Below, in pieces: positions 54,563 to 63,915 of a DNA stretch of 64,000 bases. Where the stretch lies: NCBI GenBank assembly GCA_965267475.1, contig OZ254079.1, positions 2,728,001-2,792,000 on the forward strand, read 5' to 3'. A program made the position numbers and the translations under genes. Origin of the DNA: JBCBKU01 sp965267475 (GTDB taxonomy: Bacteria; Pseudomonadota; Alphaproteobacteria; Rhodobacterales; Rhodobacteraceae). Under the pieces are notes generated by a model. That model did not search any database, was not told the DNA's origin, and saw nothing but the letters and a program-made list of their open reading frames with translations. Each line of letters starts with the position of its first letter. Positions within the stretch are counted from its first letter, which is position 1.

Positions 54563-57500
54563 CCGGTATCGTCGATTGGGCCGCTGGCCGGGCCCGGATG
54601 ATCATTGCATTCATTGCCCTCTCGCTTCTGGCGGGAGGATTGTCTTATGCAATCCTGCCGAAAGAGGGTGAGCCGGATATCGAGATCCCGGCCATTGTTG
54701 TATCCGTCCCCTTCCCCGGGATTTCGGCAGAAGACAGCGAACAGCTTGTCGTCAAAGCCATGGAGACCGAGCTTTCCGACCTCGATGGTCTCGAAAGCAT
54801 GACCGCCACCGCCGCCGAGGGTTATGCCGTTGTCGTCATGGAGTTCGATTTCGGCTGGGACAAGACCAAGATCATTGCCGATGTGCGCGACCGGATGAAC
54901 ACCGCCGAGGCCAATTTCCCGGCAGGTGCGGACAAGTACTCGATCAGTGAATTCAACTTCTCGGAATTCCCGATCATCATCGTCAACCTGTCCGGACAAG
55001 TCCCCGAACGGACGCTGTTGCAAGTTGCCAAGAACCTACAGGACCGGCTTGAAGGTCTGGAGCCGGTGCTTGAGGCCCAGTTGACCGGGCACCGGGACGA
55101 GATGCTTGAGGTGATCATCGATCCCTTGCGGCTTGAGGCCTATAACGTCACCGCGACGGAACTGATTAATGTCGTCGTCAACAACAACCAGTTGATCGCC
55201 GCCGGTGAGGTTGAAACCGACGACGGTGCCTTCGCAGTAAAAATCCCATCGTCCTTTGATGATCAGCGCGACGTCTATGATTTGCCCATCAAAGTGGACG
55301 GCGACCGCGTCGTCACGTTGGGCGATCTGGCAGAAATCAACCTGACCTTCGAAGACCGATCCGGAACGGCACGGTTCAACGGCGAGAATACGGTGGCCGT
55401 GCAGGTCGTGAAGCGCAAAGGTTTCAATGTTATCGACACCGCGGATCTGATCCGGGCTGAAGTGGAAGCAGAGCGCCAGACCTGGCCGGAAGAACTGAAA
55501 AACACGATCAATGTGGGCACCTCGAACGATCTGAGCCGTCAAGTCGCCTCCATGGTGTCGCAGCTTGAAGGTTCGGTCCTGACCGCCATTGCGCTGGTCA
55601 TGATCGTGGTTCTGGCGGCGCTTGGCACGCGGTCGGCGCTTCTTGTCGGGTTCGCAATCCCGACATCCTTCCTTTTGTGTTTCGCGTTCCTTGCCGTCAT
55701 GGAAGTGGCCGTGTCGAACATTGTGATGTTCGGGCTGATTTTGGCGGTGGGCATGCTGGTCGACGGCGCCATCGTTGTCGTTGAGTATGCCGATCGACGG
55801 ATCCGTGAGGGCGCTGGCCCGATGCGCGCCTATGTCGAGGCGGCGAAGCGGATGTTCTGGCCGATCGTGTCGTCGACCGCGACGACGCTTTGTGCCTTCC
55901 TGCCGATGCTGTTCTGGCCGGGCGTTCCGGGTCAGTTCATGGGCATGCTTCCCGTCACACTGATCTTCGTTCTGTCGGCATCCCTGGTCGTGGCGTTGAT
56001 CTATCTGCCTGTCATGGGCGGCGTCGCAGGACGGATGAGCCGCACGTTCGAAGGCGGATCGGATTTCCTGAAAGACCGCATGCCCTGGTGGGCGCGAGCG
56101 CTTTTGGTGCCGGTCACGATGTACATGATGTTCATCGGCGCGATGCAGGTACTGAACCCGAGCTATTTGCTGCCTGCCGGAACGGGTGGCGGCGGATCGA
56201 TTTTCGGTGCCGTCATTTTCCTGTCCGGCGCTATCCTGACGTCGATCACACTGGGCTCGGTCCGGCTGGAGCGCAGCCGTAAGCGGATCCAGGCTGGTTA
56301 CCGCCGTACTCTATTTGGCCATTTCATCAAGTTCATCTCGGGCAATCCCATCATGCCCGTGGTCGCCATTGCCGTCGTGATCGGTTTCGTGATGACAACC
56401 TTCACGATCTACGGCCAAAACAACCGCGGTGTTGAGTTCTTCGTCGAATCCGAGCCCGAGCAAGCGATCATCTATGTGGGCGCGCGGGGCAACCTGTCGC
56501 TTCGGGAAAAGGACAACCTGGTCCGCCAGGTCGAGGATGTCGTGCTTCAGACGCCTGGTATTCACAGCACCTTTGCCTTCGCGGGCGACGGTGGGCTGAA
56601 CCAGAATACCGGCGGTGCCTCAGGACCCCGTGACACGATCGGTCAGGTTCAGGTCGAGACAATCCCTTGGGAAGACCGAGCCGCCTTTGCGGCGGCGAAC
56701 GACGATGTGACGCTGGAGCAGCTGGACGGCGATGTGGTGCTTGCCAATCTGGAAGCGGAACTTGCCAAGATCCCGGGCATCCGAACCGAAATCCTGAACC
56801 TTGCGCAGGGCCCGTCTTCGGGCAAGCCCGTTCATCTTCGGGTCTCGGGCGACAACTATACCGAGCTGTTGGCAGCAACAGATGCCGCCCGACGGCAGTT
56901 CGAGAAGACCCCTGCTCTGATCGAAGTGGAAGACAGCCGCCCCCTTCCGGGGATCGACTGGCAAATCGATGTCGATGTCGAGAAAGCGGGCCGGTACGGC
57001 GCCAACGTGGCAACCGTCGGCGGCATGGTGCAACTTGTGACGCGCGGGATCCTGCTGGATACAATGCGGGTCGACACGTCGGATGAGGAAATTGAAATCC
57101 GCGTTCGCCTGCCCGAAGAAGACCGTGTCTTGTCGACGCTCGACACATTGAAAGTGAGAACCCAAGACGGGCTCGTTCCGCTCTCAAACTTCATAACACG
57201 GCAGCCTGTCGAAAAACTGGCCCAGATCGATCGGATCGATCAGAACCGGTATTTCGACATCAAGGCAGACGTGGCCCCCGGCCTAAGCGCGCTGGTTGAC
57301 GAGAACCGCGACCCAATCGGCGTCATCGTACAGCGCCTTGAAGGTCCTGATCTGGAAGAGGCCGATCCAGCCACAGTTTTCACCGACGCGCGGGACGTGT
57401 CCTATACCGTTTTCGCGCAATTGCCTGAATCGACAGCGGCCCTGACCGACATTCCGCGCCTTATGGCAGATGGCGCTTTGGGAACCGCGCCGGTCAATCC

Positions 57501-58326
57501 GAACGAACGGATCGCGGTACTGACCGAATGGTTGCAGAACGAGACGCCTTTTGCCCCGGGAATCGAGTGGGAATGGACCGGCGACCAGGAAGAACAGGAA
57601 GAATCCGGTCAGTTCCTGATGACCGCCTTTGCTGGGGCCCTGGGTCTGATGTTCATCATCCTCCTGGCGCAGTTCAATTCGTTCTACAATGCCGCGCTGG
57701 TGCTTCTGGCGGTGGTTCTGTCGACCACGGGTGTCTTGATCGGGATGCTTGTGATGCAGCAGCCGTTTTCGATCATCATGACCGGTACGGGGATTGTCGC
57801 GCTTGCCGGGATCGTGGTGAACAACAACATCGTCCTGATCGACACCTATCAGGAATATTCCCGCTATATGCCCCGGCTGGAAGCCATCGTTCGGACAGCC
57901 GAAGTTCGGATCCGCCCGGTTCTTCTGACGACGATCACGACGATGGCCGGTCTCGCGCCGATGATGTTCGGCCTGTCACTCGATTTCTTCGGCGGTGGTT
58001 ACACGATCGACAGCCCGACCGCGCTTTGGTGGAAGCAGCTTGCGACTGCCGTTGTCTTCGGCCTTGGCATCGCAACGGTGCTGACGCTGATCTTCACGCC
58101 GTCCATGCTGGCCTTGCGGATCTGGGTCACGACCTATGCCAAGCTGCTGGCGCGGGTTCTGGCACGGCTCTCGATGGGTCGGGCAAGCCGCGTCGCCCGC
58201 GACTGGGCGCTGCAAAGGGAAGCGCGCCGCATTCAGGCGCCAGAGATCCTGTGGGACGCCGACCCTGTCTTGTCGCCGGTCAAGGAAACACCGAAGCCCG
58301 ACGCGCCCTTGCGCGCAGCGGAATAG
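54559..58326 (+). CDS. RND efflux permease, enlarged
   Basis: A 1255-residue inner-membrane proton-driven pump of the HAE type, longer than the usual 1030-1050. It starts at an ATGA overlap with the adaptor. The ordinary parts are there: first helix, the VSVPFPGISAEDSEQ porter start, GMLVDGAIVVVEYADR in helix 4, and GIVVNNNIVLIDTYQE in helix 10. Extra material at about 508-583 adds two hydrophobic segments (ALLVPVTMYMMFIGAM and GAVIFLSGAILTSITL), and the C-terminal tail after the last helix is about 60 residues. Substrate unknown. Confidence 0.92.
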   Translation: MTGIVDWAAGRARMIIAFIALSLLAGGLSYAILPKEGEPDIEIPAIVVSVPFPGISAEDSEQLVVKAMETELSDLDGLESMTATAAEGYAVVVMEFDFGWDKTKIIADVRDRMNTAEANFPAGADKYSISEFNFSEFPIIIVNLSGQVPERTLLQVAKNLQDRLEGLEPVLEAQLTGHRDEMLEVIIDPLRLEAYNVTATELINVVVNNNQLIAAGEVETDDGAFAVKIPSSFDDQRDVYDLPIKVDGDRVVTLGDLAEINLTFEDRSGTARFNGENTVAVQVVKRKGFNVIDTADLIRAEVEAERQTWPEELKNTINVGTSNDLSRQVASMVSQLEGSVLTAIALVMIVVLAALGTRSALLVGFAIPTSFLLCFAFLAVMEVAVSNIVMFGLILAVGMLVDGAIVVVEYADRRIREGAGPMRAYVEAAKRMFWPIVSSTATTLCAFLPMLFWPGVPGQFMGMLPVTLIFVLSASLVVALIYLPVMGGVAGRMSRTFEGGSDFLKDRMPWWARALLVPVTMYMMFIGAMQVLNPSYLLPAGTGGGGSIFGAVIFLSGAILTSITLGSVRLERSRKRIQAGYRRTLFGHFIKFISGNPIMPVVAIAVVIGFVMTTFTIYGQNNRGVEFFVESEPEQAIIYVGARGNLSLREKDNLVRQVEDVVLQTPGIHSTFAFAGDGGLNQNTGGASGPRDTIGQVQVETIPWEDRAAFAAANDDVTLEQLDGDVVLANLEAELAKIPGIRTEILNLAQGPSSGKPVHLRVSGDNYTELLAATDAARRQFEKTPALIEVEDSRPLPGIDWQIDVDVEKAGRYGANVATVGGMVQLVTRGILLDTMRVDTSDEEIEIRVRLPEEDRVLSTLDTLKVRTQDGLVPLSNFITRQPVEKLAQIDRIDQNRYFDIKADVAPGLSALVDENRDPIGVIVQRLEGPDLEEADPATVFTDARDVSYTVFAQLPESTAALTDIPRLMADGALGTAPVNPNERIAVLTEWLQNETPFAPGIEWEWTGDQEEQEESGQFLMTAFAGALGLMFIILLAQFNSFYNAALVLLAVVLSTTGVLIGMLVMQQPFSIIMTGTGIVALAGIVVNNNIVLIDTYQEYSRYMPRLEAIVRTAEVRIRPVLLTTITTMAGLAPMMFGLSLDFFGGGYTIDSPTALWWKQLATAVVFGLGIATVLTLIFTPSMLALRIWVTTYAKLLARVLARLSMGRASRVARDWALQREARRIQAPEILWDADPVLSPVKETPKPDAPLRAAE

Positions 58327-58337
58327 GCAGACCTAGA

Positions 58338-58374
58338 CGGGGGGCGTTTGCCCCCCGCGCACCAGAGTTTTTTT
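58338..58374 (+). terminator. Rho-independent terminator of the RND operon
   Basis: Perfect 8-bp stem CGGGGGGC / GCCCCCCG with a GTTT loop, 12 bases after the permease stop, and a run of seven T eleven bases further. Confidence 0.75.
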
Positions 58375-58402
58375 GCCAAGATGAAAATCCGCGCCGTGCG
58401 CT

Positions 58403-60226
58403 TTATGCGGCTTCGTCTTCCTCGGCTGCCTGACGGTGCCACATATGCGCATATCGCCCCTCGCGGGCGAGGAGTTCCTCATGGGTCCCAGTTTCCGCGA
58501 TTTCGCCCTTTTCGAGCACAACGATCTTGTCGGCATCGACTATGGTCGACAGCCGATGCGCGATGGTGATCACCGTCCGCCCTTCGGACATGGCCCGAAG
58601 TTCCGTCTGGATCTCGCGCTCGGTTTCCGTATCAAGCGCGGACGTGGCTTCATCCAACAGAAGGATAGGCGGGTTCTTCAAAAGCGTTCGGGCAATGCCC
58701 ACGCGCTGCTTTTCGCCGCCGGAAAGTTTCAGACCGCGCTCTCCGACCTGGGTGTCATAGCCTTCGGGCAGGCCCGTGATGAAGTCATGGATCTTGGCCG
58801 CCTTGGCGGCGGCTTCGATCTCGTCCCGCGTGGCATCGGCCCGTCCGTAGGCGATGTTGTACAGGATCGTATCGTTGAACAGCACCGTGTCCTGCGGGAC
58901 CACGCCAATGGCCGCGTGCAGACTGTCCTGGGTCACGTCGCGGACATCCTGCCCATCGATCACCAGCGCGCCGCCATTCACATCGTAGAACCGGAACAAC
59001 AGACGTCCGATCGTTGACTTGCCCGACCCGGACGGCCCAACCAGCGCAACAGTCCCGCCCGCCGGGACGTCCAACGAGACCCCCTTAAGAATGGGCCGCG
59101 TTTCTTCATACCCGAAAACGATATTGTCGAATGTAAGCGCCCCACCCTCGACATGCAGGTCTTTGGCATCGGGCTTGTCTGCAACCTCGCGCGGTTGTTC
59201 AAGCAAGTCGAACATTTCACCCATGTCGATTAGAGCCTGCCGGATTTCGCGATAGACCGTCCCGAGGAAGTTCAGGGGCATTGTGATCTGGATCATATAG
59301 GCGTTGACCATCACGAAATCGCCGGTGGTCAACTGCCCGTTCTGAACACCGAGCGCGGCCATCACCATGACAATAACAAGGCCCGCCGTGATCAGAAGCG
59401 ATTGGCCGGCGTTCAGGAAAGCAAGCGAGTATGAGGTCTTCAGCGCGGCGGTCTCATATCCCGCCATGGCGCTGTCATAGCGGTCCGCCTCGCGCCCCTC
59501 GGCGCCGAAATACTTCACCGTCTCAAAGTTCAACAGACTGTCGATGGCCTTCTGGTTGGCATCGGTGTCCTGGTCGTTCATCTCTTTCCGAATCTTCACC
59601 CGCCATTCGGTGACCCGAAAAGTAAAGATGATGTAGAGGCCAATCGTGACCACAACGACCGCCAAATAGGACACGTCAAACACGACCGCCAGCACGACCG
59701 CGATCATCGCCAGTTCCAAAATCAGCGGACCGATTGAGAACAAGAGGAAGCGAAGCAGGAACTCGACCCCCTTCACGCCGCGTTCGATGATCCGGCTGAG
59801 ACCCCCGGTCTTGCGCGTGATGTGATATCGCAGTGACAACCGGTGGATATGAGTGAAGGTCTCAAGCGCCAATTGCCGCAGCGCGCGCTGTCCGACCCGC
59901 GCAAAAAACACGTCCCTAAGCTGTTGAAACCCCACGGTCATCCAGCGGGCCACACCATAGGCCACGGTCAGCCCCACTGCGCCCGCACCCAGCATCCAGG
60001 CCGCGCTGGCGCCTTCACCAGTCAGACTGTCGACCGCAGCCTTGTACAGGAAGGGCGTGAAAACGGCGATCAGCTTCGAGACAAAGAGCGCCGCCATGGC
60101 CAGAACGACGCGCCGCTTGGCCCAGGGATACGCGTCCGGCCAAAGATACGGCGCCACCTTGCGGATCACGCGCCATCCGCTTTGCCGCGCTTCCCGTTCA
60201 AAATCTGGAGATGTGAGATCAGTCAT
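58403..60226 (-). CDS. Atm1/HMT1-type ABC half-transporter
   Basis: A 607-residue fused membrane-ATPase half transporter, starting at ATG 60226. Six membrane helices fill about residues 30-310. The ATPase has Walker A GPSGSGKST, signature LSGGEKQRVGIARTLL and LLDEATSALD. The sequence NFETVKYFGAE in the cytoplasmic loop is characteristic of the Atm1/ABCB7 group, which exports glutathione-linked or iron-sulfur-related compounds. Single gene. Confidence 0.9.
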   Translation of the reverse strand: MTDLTSPDFEREARQSGWRVIRKVAPYLWPDAYPWAKRRVVLAMAALFVSKLIAVFTPFLYKAAVDSLTGEGASAAWMLGAGAVGLTVAYGVARWMTVGFQQLRDVFFARVGQRALRQLALETFTHIHRLSLRYHITRKTGGLSRIIERGVKGVEFLLRFLLFSIGPLILELAMIAVVLAVVFDVSYLAVVVVTIGLYIIFTFRVTEWRVKIRKEMNDQDTDANQKAIDSLLNFETVKYFGAEGREADRYDSAMAGYETAALKTSYSLAFLNAGQSLLITAGLVIVMVMAALGVQNGQLTTGDFVMVNAYMIQITMPLNFLGTVYREIRQALIDMGEMFDLLEQPREVADKPDAKDLHVEGGALTFDNIVFGYEETRPILKGVSLDVPAGGTVALVGPSGSGKSTIGRLLFRFYDVNGGALVIDGQDVRDVTQDSLHAAIGVVPQDTVLFNDTILYNIAYGRADATRDEIEAAAKAAKIHDFITGLPEGYDTQVGERGLKLSGGEKQRVGIARTLLKNPPILLLDEATSALDTETEREIQTELRAMSEGRTVITIAHRLSTIVDADKIVVLEKGEIAETGTHEELLAREGRYAHMWHRQAAEEDEAA

Positions 60227-60282
60227 AGGCCGCCTTCCGGACGGCAAAACCTAAGGTGCACGCAAGCGGATTTCCAGAGCCG

Positions 60283-61719
60283 TTATTCCGGCAGCGAAAA
60301 GACCTGGCCCGGATAGATCAGATCGGGGTCCTTGATCCGATCTGCATTGGCCTCAAAGATTTTGACGAAGAAACCGCCTTCGCCATAGGCCTGCTCGGAC
60401 AATTGCCAAAGCGTATTGCCGGGTTGGATCGTGACAAGCTGCACGGGAACGTTCGTCTCGCGCCGCTCGGCCGCCAGCGCCAGAATGGCGGCGGCCGGTT
60501 CGCGTTTGAACGGTGTCTCGATCCGCGACGTCACACGGCCCGTACCGGGGTCGATCTCATCAACGCGCAGCGTATAGACACCCGTATCAACGTCGGGCAG
60601 CGGTGTCCGCCAGTTCCCGCCCTCTTCGATCTGCAAGTCACGGATCGGATTGTTGTCGATATAGACGCGAACGAAGCGATCCTCGGACTGGCCGCGCCCG
60701 GCCAGCACCACTTCGCCTTCAGTGTTGTAGGTGATGGTGTCGACGGTCACGCTTTCCTGCACCTCGGGTGCCTGATCGGACGACTGCAAGACCCGCACGC
60801 CGTCTTCGTCGGCCAGAAGCACGGTGGGTGGCGCAGGTGCCGCTGGCACCAGCGGACGATCGTCTTCAGCCGTTCCAAGCGTCGGCGCCGCAGGCTGTGC
60901 CAGCGCCGTCGGGCTGTTGCCGCTGCCTCCGCCAAGCGCGGGGGCCGTATCCCCGGTTGAGGCCGCGGCGCCGAGACCAGCGAGTTCTGTCAGCGGCGAA
61001 GCCGGCTGAACATCGCCACCAGGCGCGGTTTCCGTGGCCGCATCCCCGGCCACTTCAGCGATGGTTTCTTCTGCCGGCGCCTCTTCAACCGCCTCGTCTG
61101 ACGGCGTGTCTACGTTCGCACTTTCCGTGGATTCTTCTGACACAGCTTCTTCGGAAGCGCCCTCTGGCGCGGTCTCTTCGACCGGAGCGTCCGCCACCTG
61201 AACAGGCGGGGTCGGCGCCAGAATGACCGACTGCGTGCTGGCGACGACCTGGTCGCCAAGCGTTGAAAGAAGCGACACAGTGCGTGGTTGGTCTGACAAG
61301 CCGAAATTCAGGATGGCCACAAAGCCACCGGTGCCGTCGGCTTCGGTGTCGCCCAGAACATTCCCATCCAGCAAAACCTCCACCTTGGCGCCCGGTGCCG
61401 CGCTTCCGGCCACCAATCCGCGTCCGTCCTCTTCCACGCGAACAACGTCGAATTCGGGCACAATCGGATCCGGCGCGGTGACGACCTCTGCTTCTGGCTC
61501 CTGCTGTGTTTCCGCTTCAGCCTCAGGCGCCTCTGCGACCGCCTCTGTCTGGGCCTCCGCCTCTGGCTCCGGGGCCTCGACAGCGGTTTCCGTCACCGTC
61601 TCGCTACCGTCACCACCATCCGTCTGGATCCACCAGATCGCCGTCGCAATGCCCACAGCCGCCACAAAGGCCACGCCCAATCGCGCCGAAGTAAAAACCG
61701 TCCCGACAGGTCCAGCCAT
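60283..61719 (-). CDS. LysM-domain protein with long acidic low-complexity linker
   Basis: A 478-residue protein from ATG 61719. One N-terminal membrane helix (LGVAFVAAVGIATAIWW) is followed by an Ala/Glu/Pro-rich region (about residues 40-90), a beta domain (VLLDGNVLGDTEADGTGGFV), another low-complexity acidic stretch (about 165-300), a second beta domain and a C-terminal LysM (VTIQPGNTLWQLSEQAYGEG, ending LIYPGQVFSLPE). It is probably anchored in the inner membrane and binds peptidoglycan. Exact role unknown. Confidence 0.85.
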   Translation of the reverse strand: MAGPVGTVFTSARLGVAFVAAVGIATAIWWIQTDGGDGSETVTETAVEAPEPEAEAQTEAVAEAPEAEAETQQEPEAEVVTAPDPIVPEFDVVRVEEDGRGLVAGSAAPGAKVEVLLDGNVLGDTEADGTGGFVAILNFGLSDQPRTVSLLSTLGDQVVASTQSVILAPTPPVQVADAPVEETAPEGASEEAVSEESTESANVDTPSDEAVEEAPAEETIAEVAGDAATETAPGGDVQPASPLTELAGLGAAASTGDTAPALGGGSGNSPTALAQPAAPTLGTAEDDRPLVPAAPAPPTVLLADEDGVRVLQSSDQAPEVQESVTVDTITYNTEGEVVLAGRGQSEDRFVRVYIDNNPIRDLQIEEGGNWRTPLPDVDTGVYTLRVDEIDPGTGRVTSRIETPFKREPAAAILALAAERRETNVPVQLVTIQPGNTLWQLSEQAYGEGGFFVKIFEANADRIKDPDLIYPGQVFSLPE

Positions 61720-61823
61720 GCGTCCGATACCCCCTTGCCAGGTCCAAGTCGGACCCGGGTTGAGCGACCATATCAACAGGGCTATCAGGGGTCAAAACAC
61801 CTCTCAGAGATGGAGCACGTCAC

Positions 61824-62384
61824 ATGGCAGCGACCCTCCCGGCGATTTGTGTCTACTGCGGATCGCGCATGGGCAATGATGCGGCCTATGGTGCCGATGC
61901 CGAAACTTTGGGCCGCGCGCTGGCCGAAGCTGGCATGCGCCTCGTCTACGGGGCCGGTGACGTCGGCCTGATGGGTACCGTGGCGCGCGCAACACAAAGC
62001 GCGGGCGGCGAAACGCTGGGTGTGATCCCTGGCCATCTTTTGGACCGCGAAGTGGGCAAGCGCGATCTGACGCAATTCGTGGTCACTGAGACGATGCATG
62101 AACGAAAAAAGGTCATGTTCATGAATGCCGACGCCATCGTGGTCCTGCCGGGCGGCGCGGGGTCGCTGGACGAATTCTTCGAGGTCCTGACCTGGGCGCA
62201 ACTCGGGCTGCATCGAAAGCCAATCTATCTTTTGAATACAAGCGACTACTGGACACCGTTGGTGGCCTTGATCGATCACGTGATCGATCAGGGATTTGCC
62301 GATCCCAGCCTGAAGCACTTCGTGACGGTGACGGCGGACATCGCGACGCTTGTGCAGCAGTTGCGCCATGTCGCGGCGGGCTGA
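61824..62384 (+). CDS. LOG family protein (TIGR00730 type)
   Basis: A 186-residue protein of the LOG/'lysine decarboxylase-like' family, in plants and bacteria often a cytokinin riboside 5'-monophosphate phosphoribohydrolase. It begins ICVYCGSRMG and contains ERKKVMFMNADAIVVLPGG followed by AGSLDEFFEVL; the usual PGGxGT has S here. The divergent LysM gene starts 104 bases away. Confidence 0.9.
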   Translation: MAATLPAICVYCGSRMGNDAAYGADAETLGRALAEAGMRLVYGAGDVGLMGTVARATQSAGGETLGVIPGHLLDREVGKRDLTQFVVTETMHERKKVMFMNADAIVVLPGGAGSLDEFFEVLTWAQLGLHRKPIYLLNTSDYWTPLVALIDHVIDQGFADPSLKHFVTVTADIATLVQQLRHVAAG

Positions 62385-62493
62385 ACACACGTGTCGACCC
62401 TCAAAGCACCTTTCTGAACCCCCGTTAGCCGAATAAGCTCGCCCGAAAAGGATGCGCAGCCCGCGCATTGTCAAAAGGGAGGGGGACCACCGA

Positions 62494-63129
62494 ATGACTT
62501 TGAAAGTCATTGGACCAGGCTTTGGCCGGACCGGGACGAAATCGCTGAAAGAGGCGCTTGAATTGCTGGGGTTTGGCCCCTGCCACCACATGTACGAAGT
62601 GCTCGACAACCAGGACCAGATCCCGAACTGGACCGCACTAAGCAAAGGCGAACCGCGCGACTGGACAGACGTTTTCAAAGGCTACCACAGTCAAGTCGAC
62701 TGGCCGGGCGCGCATTTCTGGCGTGAAACAGCGGCCGCATTCCCGGAGGCGAAACTGGTTTTGTCCGTCCGACCCGTGGAAAGCTGGTGGAAAAGCTTCG
62801 ACAAGACGATCGGCAAGCTGCTGGAAGTTTATACAACACTCGACCTGCCGCCCTTCATACGCGAAATCCTCGACATGAATGTGCGGATCATCGGCGACGG
62901 CACTTTTGACGGCAACTGGCGCGACAAAGATACCTGCATCGCCGCCTTCAATCAGCGTGTGGCCGAGGTGACTGCGGAAGTCCCAGACGAGCGCTTGTTG
63001 GTCTTCGACGTCGCCGAAGGGTGGGATCCGCTTTGCAAATTTCTCGGTGTGCCTGCGCCCGATCAACCCTTCCCGCACCACAATCTCAGGGCCGATTTCT
63101 GGGAGGTTTTGGGCGGCGAACCGGACTAG
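62494..63129 (+). CDS. Sulfotransferase family protein
   Basis: A 211-residue protein from ATG 62494. It begins KVIGPGFGRTGTKSLKEALELLG, with the phosphosulfate-binding loop GFGRTGTKSL, and continues KLVLSVRPVESWWKSF, which matches the 3' phosphate-binding motif of PAPS-dependent sulfotransferases. The acceptor is unknown. A GGAGGGGG sequence stands about 9 bases before the ATG. Confidence 0.88.
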   Translation: MTLKVIGPGFGRTGTKSLKEALELLGFGPCHHMYEVLDNQDQIPNWTALSKGEPRDWTDVFKGYHSQVDWPGAHFWRETAAAFPEAKLVLSVRPVESWWKSFDKTIGKLLEVYTTLDLPPFIREILDMNVRIIGDGTFDGNWRDKDTCIAAFNQRVAEVTAEVPDERLLVFDVAEGWDPLCKFLGVPAPDQPFPHHNLRADFWEVLGGEPD

Positions 63130-63195
63130 CCGTCCCGGCGTCAGAGCGCCAATCGCCGGTGCGTGGGCATAGCCCCGCGCACCGGGACATGTCGT

Positions 63196-63217
63196 GACCG
63201 GGCCCCTTGGCCCGGTC
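63196..63217. terminator. Terminator hairpin between sulfotransferase gene and sodB
   Basis: Perfect 9-bp stem GACCGGGCC / GGCCCGGTC with a CCTT loop between two convergent genes. No T-run of note; probably bidirectional. Confidence 0.6.
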
Positions 63218-63233
63218 TCATTCTAATTCGGGC

Positions 63234-63827
63234 CTACATCCGGGACGCGACGTTTTCCCAGTTCACCAGATTGTCGAGGAAGTTCGTCAAGTAAGCTGGG
63301 CGCTTGTTCCGATAGTCGATGTAATAGGAATGCTCCCACACATCACAGCCCAGAAGCGCCGTTTGCCCAAAGCAGAGCGGGTTCACACCGTTTTCGGTCT
63401 TGGTCACCGCAAGCGAACCATCGGCGTTTTTCACCAGCCAGGCCCAGCCCGAACCGAACTGGCCAGCGCCCGCGGCAGAAAACTGCGCCTTGAACTCATC
63501 GACCGACCCGAAGGCGTCCACCAGCGCGCTTTCCAGCTCTCCCGGCATGCCGGTCGGGCCCATCATCTCCCAGAACTGGTTGTGGTTCCACATCTGGGAC
63601 GCGTTGTTGAAAAGACCCGACTGCGCCACGGCGCCTGCGTCGTATGTGGCCTTTACGATATCCTCAAGCGACTTGCCCTCATGGCCCGAGCCCGCCAGAA
63701 GCTTGGCGCCGTTGTCGGCATAGGCCTTGTGATGCAGGTCGTGATGATACTCCAGCGTCTCCTTCGACATGCCATGTGCGGCCAGCGCATCATGGGCATA
63801 GGGAAGATCGGGAAGGTCGAAAGCCAT
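63234..63827 (-). CDS. sodB: Iron superoxide dismutase
   Basis: A 197-residue Fe/Mn-type superoxide dismutase that converts superoxide to oxygen and peroxide. The four metal ligands are H28 (LEYHHDL), H82 (WNHNQFW), D162 and H166 (DVWEHSYYIDY). Q78 in ASQMWNH is the position that marks the iron form. ATG 63827 (MAFDLPDLPY) fits the family, with GGGGGG upstream. Confidence 0.95.
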   Translation of the reverse strand: MAFDLPDLPYAHDALAAHGMSKETLEYHHDLHHKAYADNGAKLLAGSGHEGKSLEDIVKATYDAGAVAQSGLFNNASQMWNHNQFWEMMGPTGMPGELESALVDAFGSVDEFKAQFSAAGAGQFGSGWAWLVKNADGSLAVTKTENGVNPLCFGQTALLGCDVWEHSYYIDYRNKRPAYLTNFLDNLVNWENVASRM

Positions 63828-63915
63828 GGGAAAGCCCCCCTTTATGGTCTTGGCAGATATGTGTGTGCGTCCTTCCCGCATACCTGCGGCGGAGGGGGGC
63901 CGAGGTCAAGAGTGA

